A DNA stretch of 64,000 bases, taken from Phyllobacterium sp. 628 (GTDB taxonomy: Bacteria; Pseudomonadota; Alphaproteobacteria; Rhizobiales; Rhizobiaceae). A program made the position numbers and the translations under genes. The notes beneath the pieces were generated by a model that did no database searches, was not told the origin of the DNA, and saw only the letters and a list, made by a program, of their open reading frames with translations. The stretch spans positions 2,363,501 through 2,427,500 of the forward strand of contig NZ_CP050301.1 of assembly GCF_014189505.1 (NCBI RefSeq). The letters are read 5' to 3'. How positions within the stretch are numbered: the stretch's first letter is position 1; each line of letters starts with the position of its first letter. Shown here one piece after another: positions 63,541-64,000 of this stretch.

Positions 63541-63577
63541 AAAAAATAAACGAGCCCTCGAGGGGCTTCAGTTTATT
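63541..63577 (-). terminator. Terminator of the second pilus locus
   Basis: AATAAAC (63545-63551) pairs with GTTTATT (63571-63577), enclosing a CTCGAG-centred GAGCCC and GGGCTT pairing, and read on the minus strand it ends in a run of T. It is placed right after the stop of the tip gene at the edge. Confidence 0.8.
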
Positions 63578-63578
63578 C

Positions 63579-64000
63579 CTAAAATTCAATCGTGGTGATG
63601 ACCTCATCGGCATAGGCTCCGGGCATAACTCCCCCGGTCTTCGGCAGGGATAGTTTTGCGCATACGGAATGGTTGTTGAGATCGTTCACCCTGGTGCCTT
63701 GACCGGAAAGCGTTGAATTTGCCGTCCAGGGAGTTTTGCAATCCTGCTGAAACAACTCGTACGGCAGGAGATTGCCGTTATTTGCCATGCGTCTTATGCC
63801 GGTATCCGTGGGGTTTTTGCCGCTGCCGATGCTGATTTTATAGGGTGTTTGATAGGTGCAGCGAACGCCGATATTGCCTGTCGCGCTTGCCTGCGCTTGG
63901 GATAATTCAATGGTGCCGAAATCAATATTTTTCATATTTTCAAACTGACACGTTTTTTGAACTCTTGCGGTAATTGTGAAATATTCGCTGGTTATCAAAC
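63579..64000 (-). CDS. Spore coat U domain tip protein, cut by window edge
   Basis: The frame is open to the window end and lacks a signal peptide within it. The domain (VQKTCQFENMKNIDFG, IGVRCTYQTPYKISIG, LLPYELFQQDCKTPW) closely matches the C-terminal half at 58236-58631, about 55 to 60 percent identical by eye. It is probably the second domain of a tip adhesin of a neighbouring pilus operon. Confidence 0.8.
   Translation of the reverse strand, partial: LITSEYFTITARVQKTCQFENMKNIDFGTIELSQAQASATGNIGVRCTYQTPYKISIGSGKNPTDTGIRRMANNGNLLPYELFQQDCKTPWTANSTLSGQGTRVNDLNNHSVCAKLSLPKTGGVMPGAYADEVITTIEF

Noticed and set aside
63347..63598. Plus-strand frame between the pilus loci as a gene
   Set aside because: It lacks a ribosome site and a family, and overlaps the terminator of the opposing operon; kept only as a possible relic in the intergenic entry.
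1..64000. CRISPR arrays, tRNA and rRNA genes
   Set aside because: No regularly spaced repeats, no cloverleaf-type sequence with a T-loop core, and no rRNA-like sequence were noticed on either strand.

Overview
The window is chromosomal DNA of an alphaproteobacterium of the order Hyphomicrobiales (Rhizobiales), probably close to Brucella/Ochrobactrum or Phyllobacterium. Supporting signs are an eipB (DUF1849) envelope gene as described in Brucella, lpxI instead of lpxH in the lipid A cluster, a GTTC-N7-GTTC SOS box at lexA, a phasin gene, DUF1489 and DUF599 genes, and the order rpsB-tsf-pyrH-frr-uppS-cdsA-rseP-bamA-lpxD-fabZ-lpxA-lpxI-lpxB followed by gltA, gltX, comEC and lexA. This placement is an inference from gene content and was not tested by a search.

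Positions 1-29,000 hold mostly housekeeping and metabolic genes: arginine catabolism (rocF-rocD with a divergent Lrp/AsnC regulator), para-aminobenzoate synthesis (pabB-pabA), an aldehyde dehydrogenase, mgtE, a MerR regulator, an FAD monooxygenase flanked by an intact membrane acyltransferase gene and a decayed copy of that gene's 3' end, an MFS carrier, a serine dehydratase broken by one extra G, a nucleobase permease, a D,D-carboxypeptidase with a SPOR domain, a phasin, clpS-clpA, azlC-azlD, HIT, GDPD and RidA genes, eipB, and a toxin-antitoxin pair. Two palindromic repeat elements lie between genes.

Positions 29,242-42,405 form one long collinear block that makes ribosomal protein S2, EF-Ts, UMP kinase, ribosome recycling factor, the first enzymes of lipid carrier and phospholipid synthesis, the site-2 protease RseP, the outer-membrane assembly factor BamA, and the early lipid A enzymes. 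A bidirectional terminator separates it from gltA. As given, cdsA carries a +1 G that destroys its conserved C-terminal signature, so a sequence error is likely there.

Upstream of lexA (from about 48,930) the core order ends. An element of about 9 kb with Mu-type ends lies at 48,931-57,959. It has a repressor, a Ner-like protein, an operator set inside a promoter, MuA- and MuB-like proteins, GemA, a Mor-like activator, a protease with an in-frame internal scaffold start, and a major head protein. Terminase, portal, tail and lysis genes are absent, and a DUF2971 gene sits by the right end. All its reading frames are intact, so it is either a deleted prophage or a compact capsid-encoding Mu-type satellite.

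Positions 58,236-64,000 hold an archaic (Csu-type, spore coat U) chaperone-usher pilus operon on the minus strand: pilin, chaperone, usher and a two-domain tip adhesin that appears split by a frameshift. The C-terminal domain of a second, closely related tip protein enters from the right edge, which suggests a tandem pair of pilus loci. No tRNA, rRNA or CRISPR array was seen.
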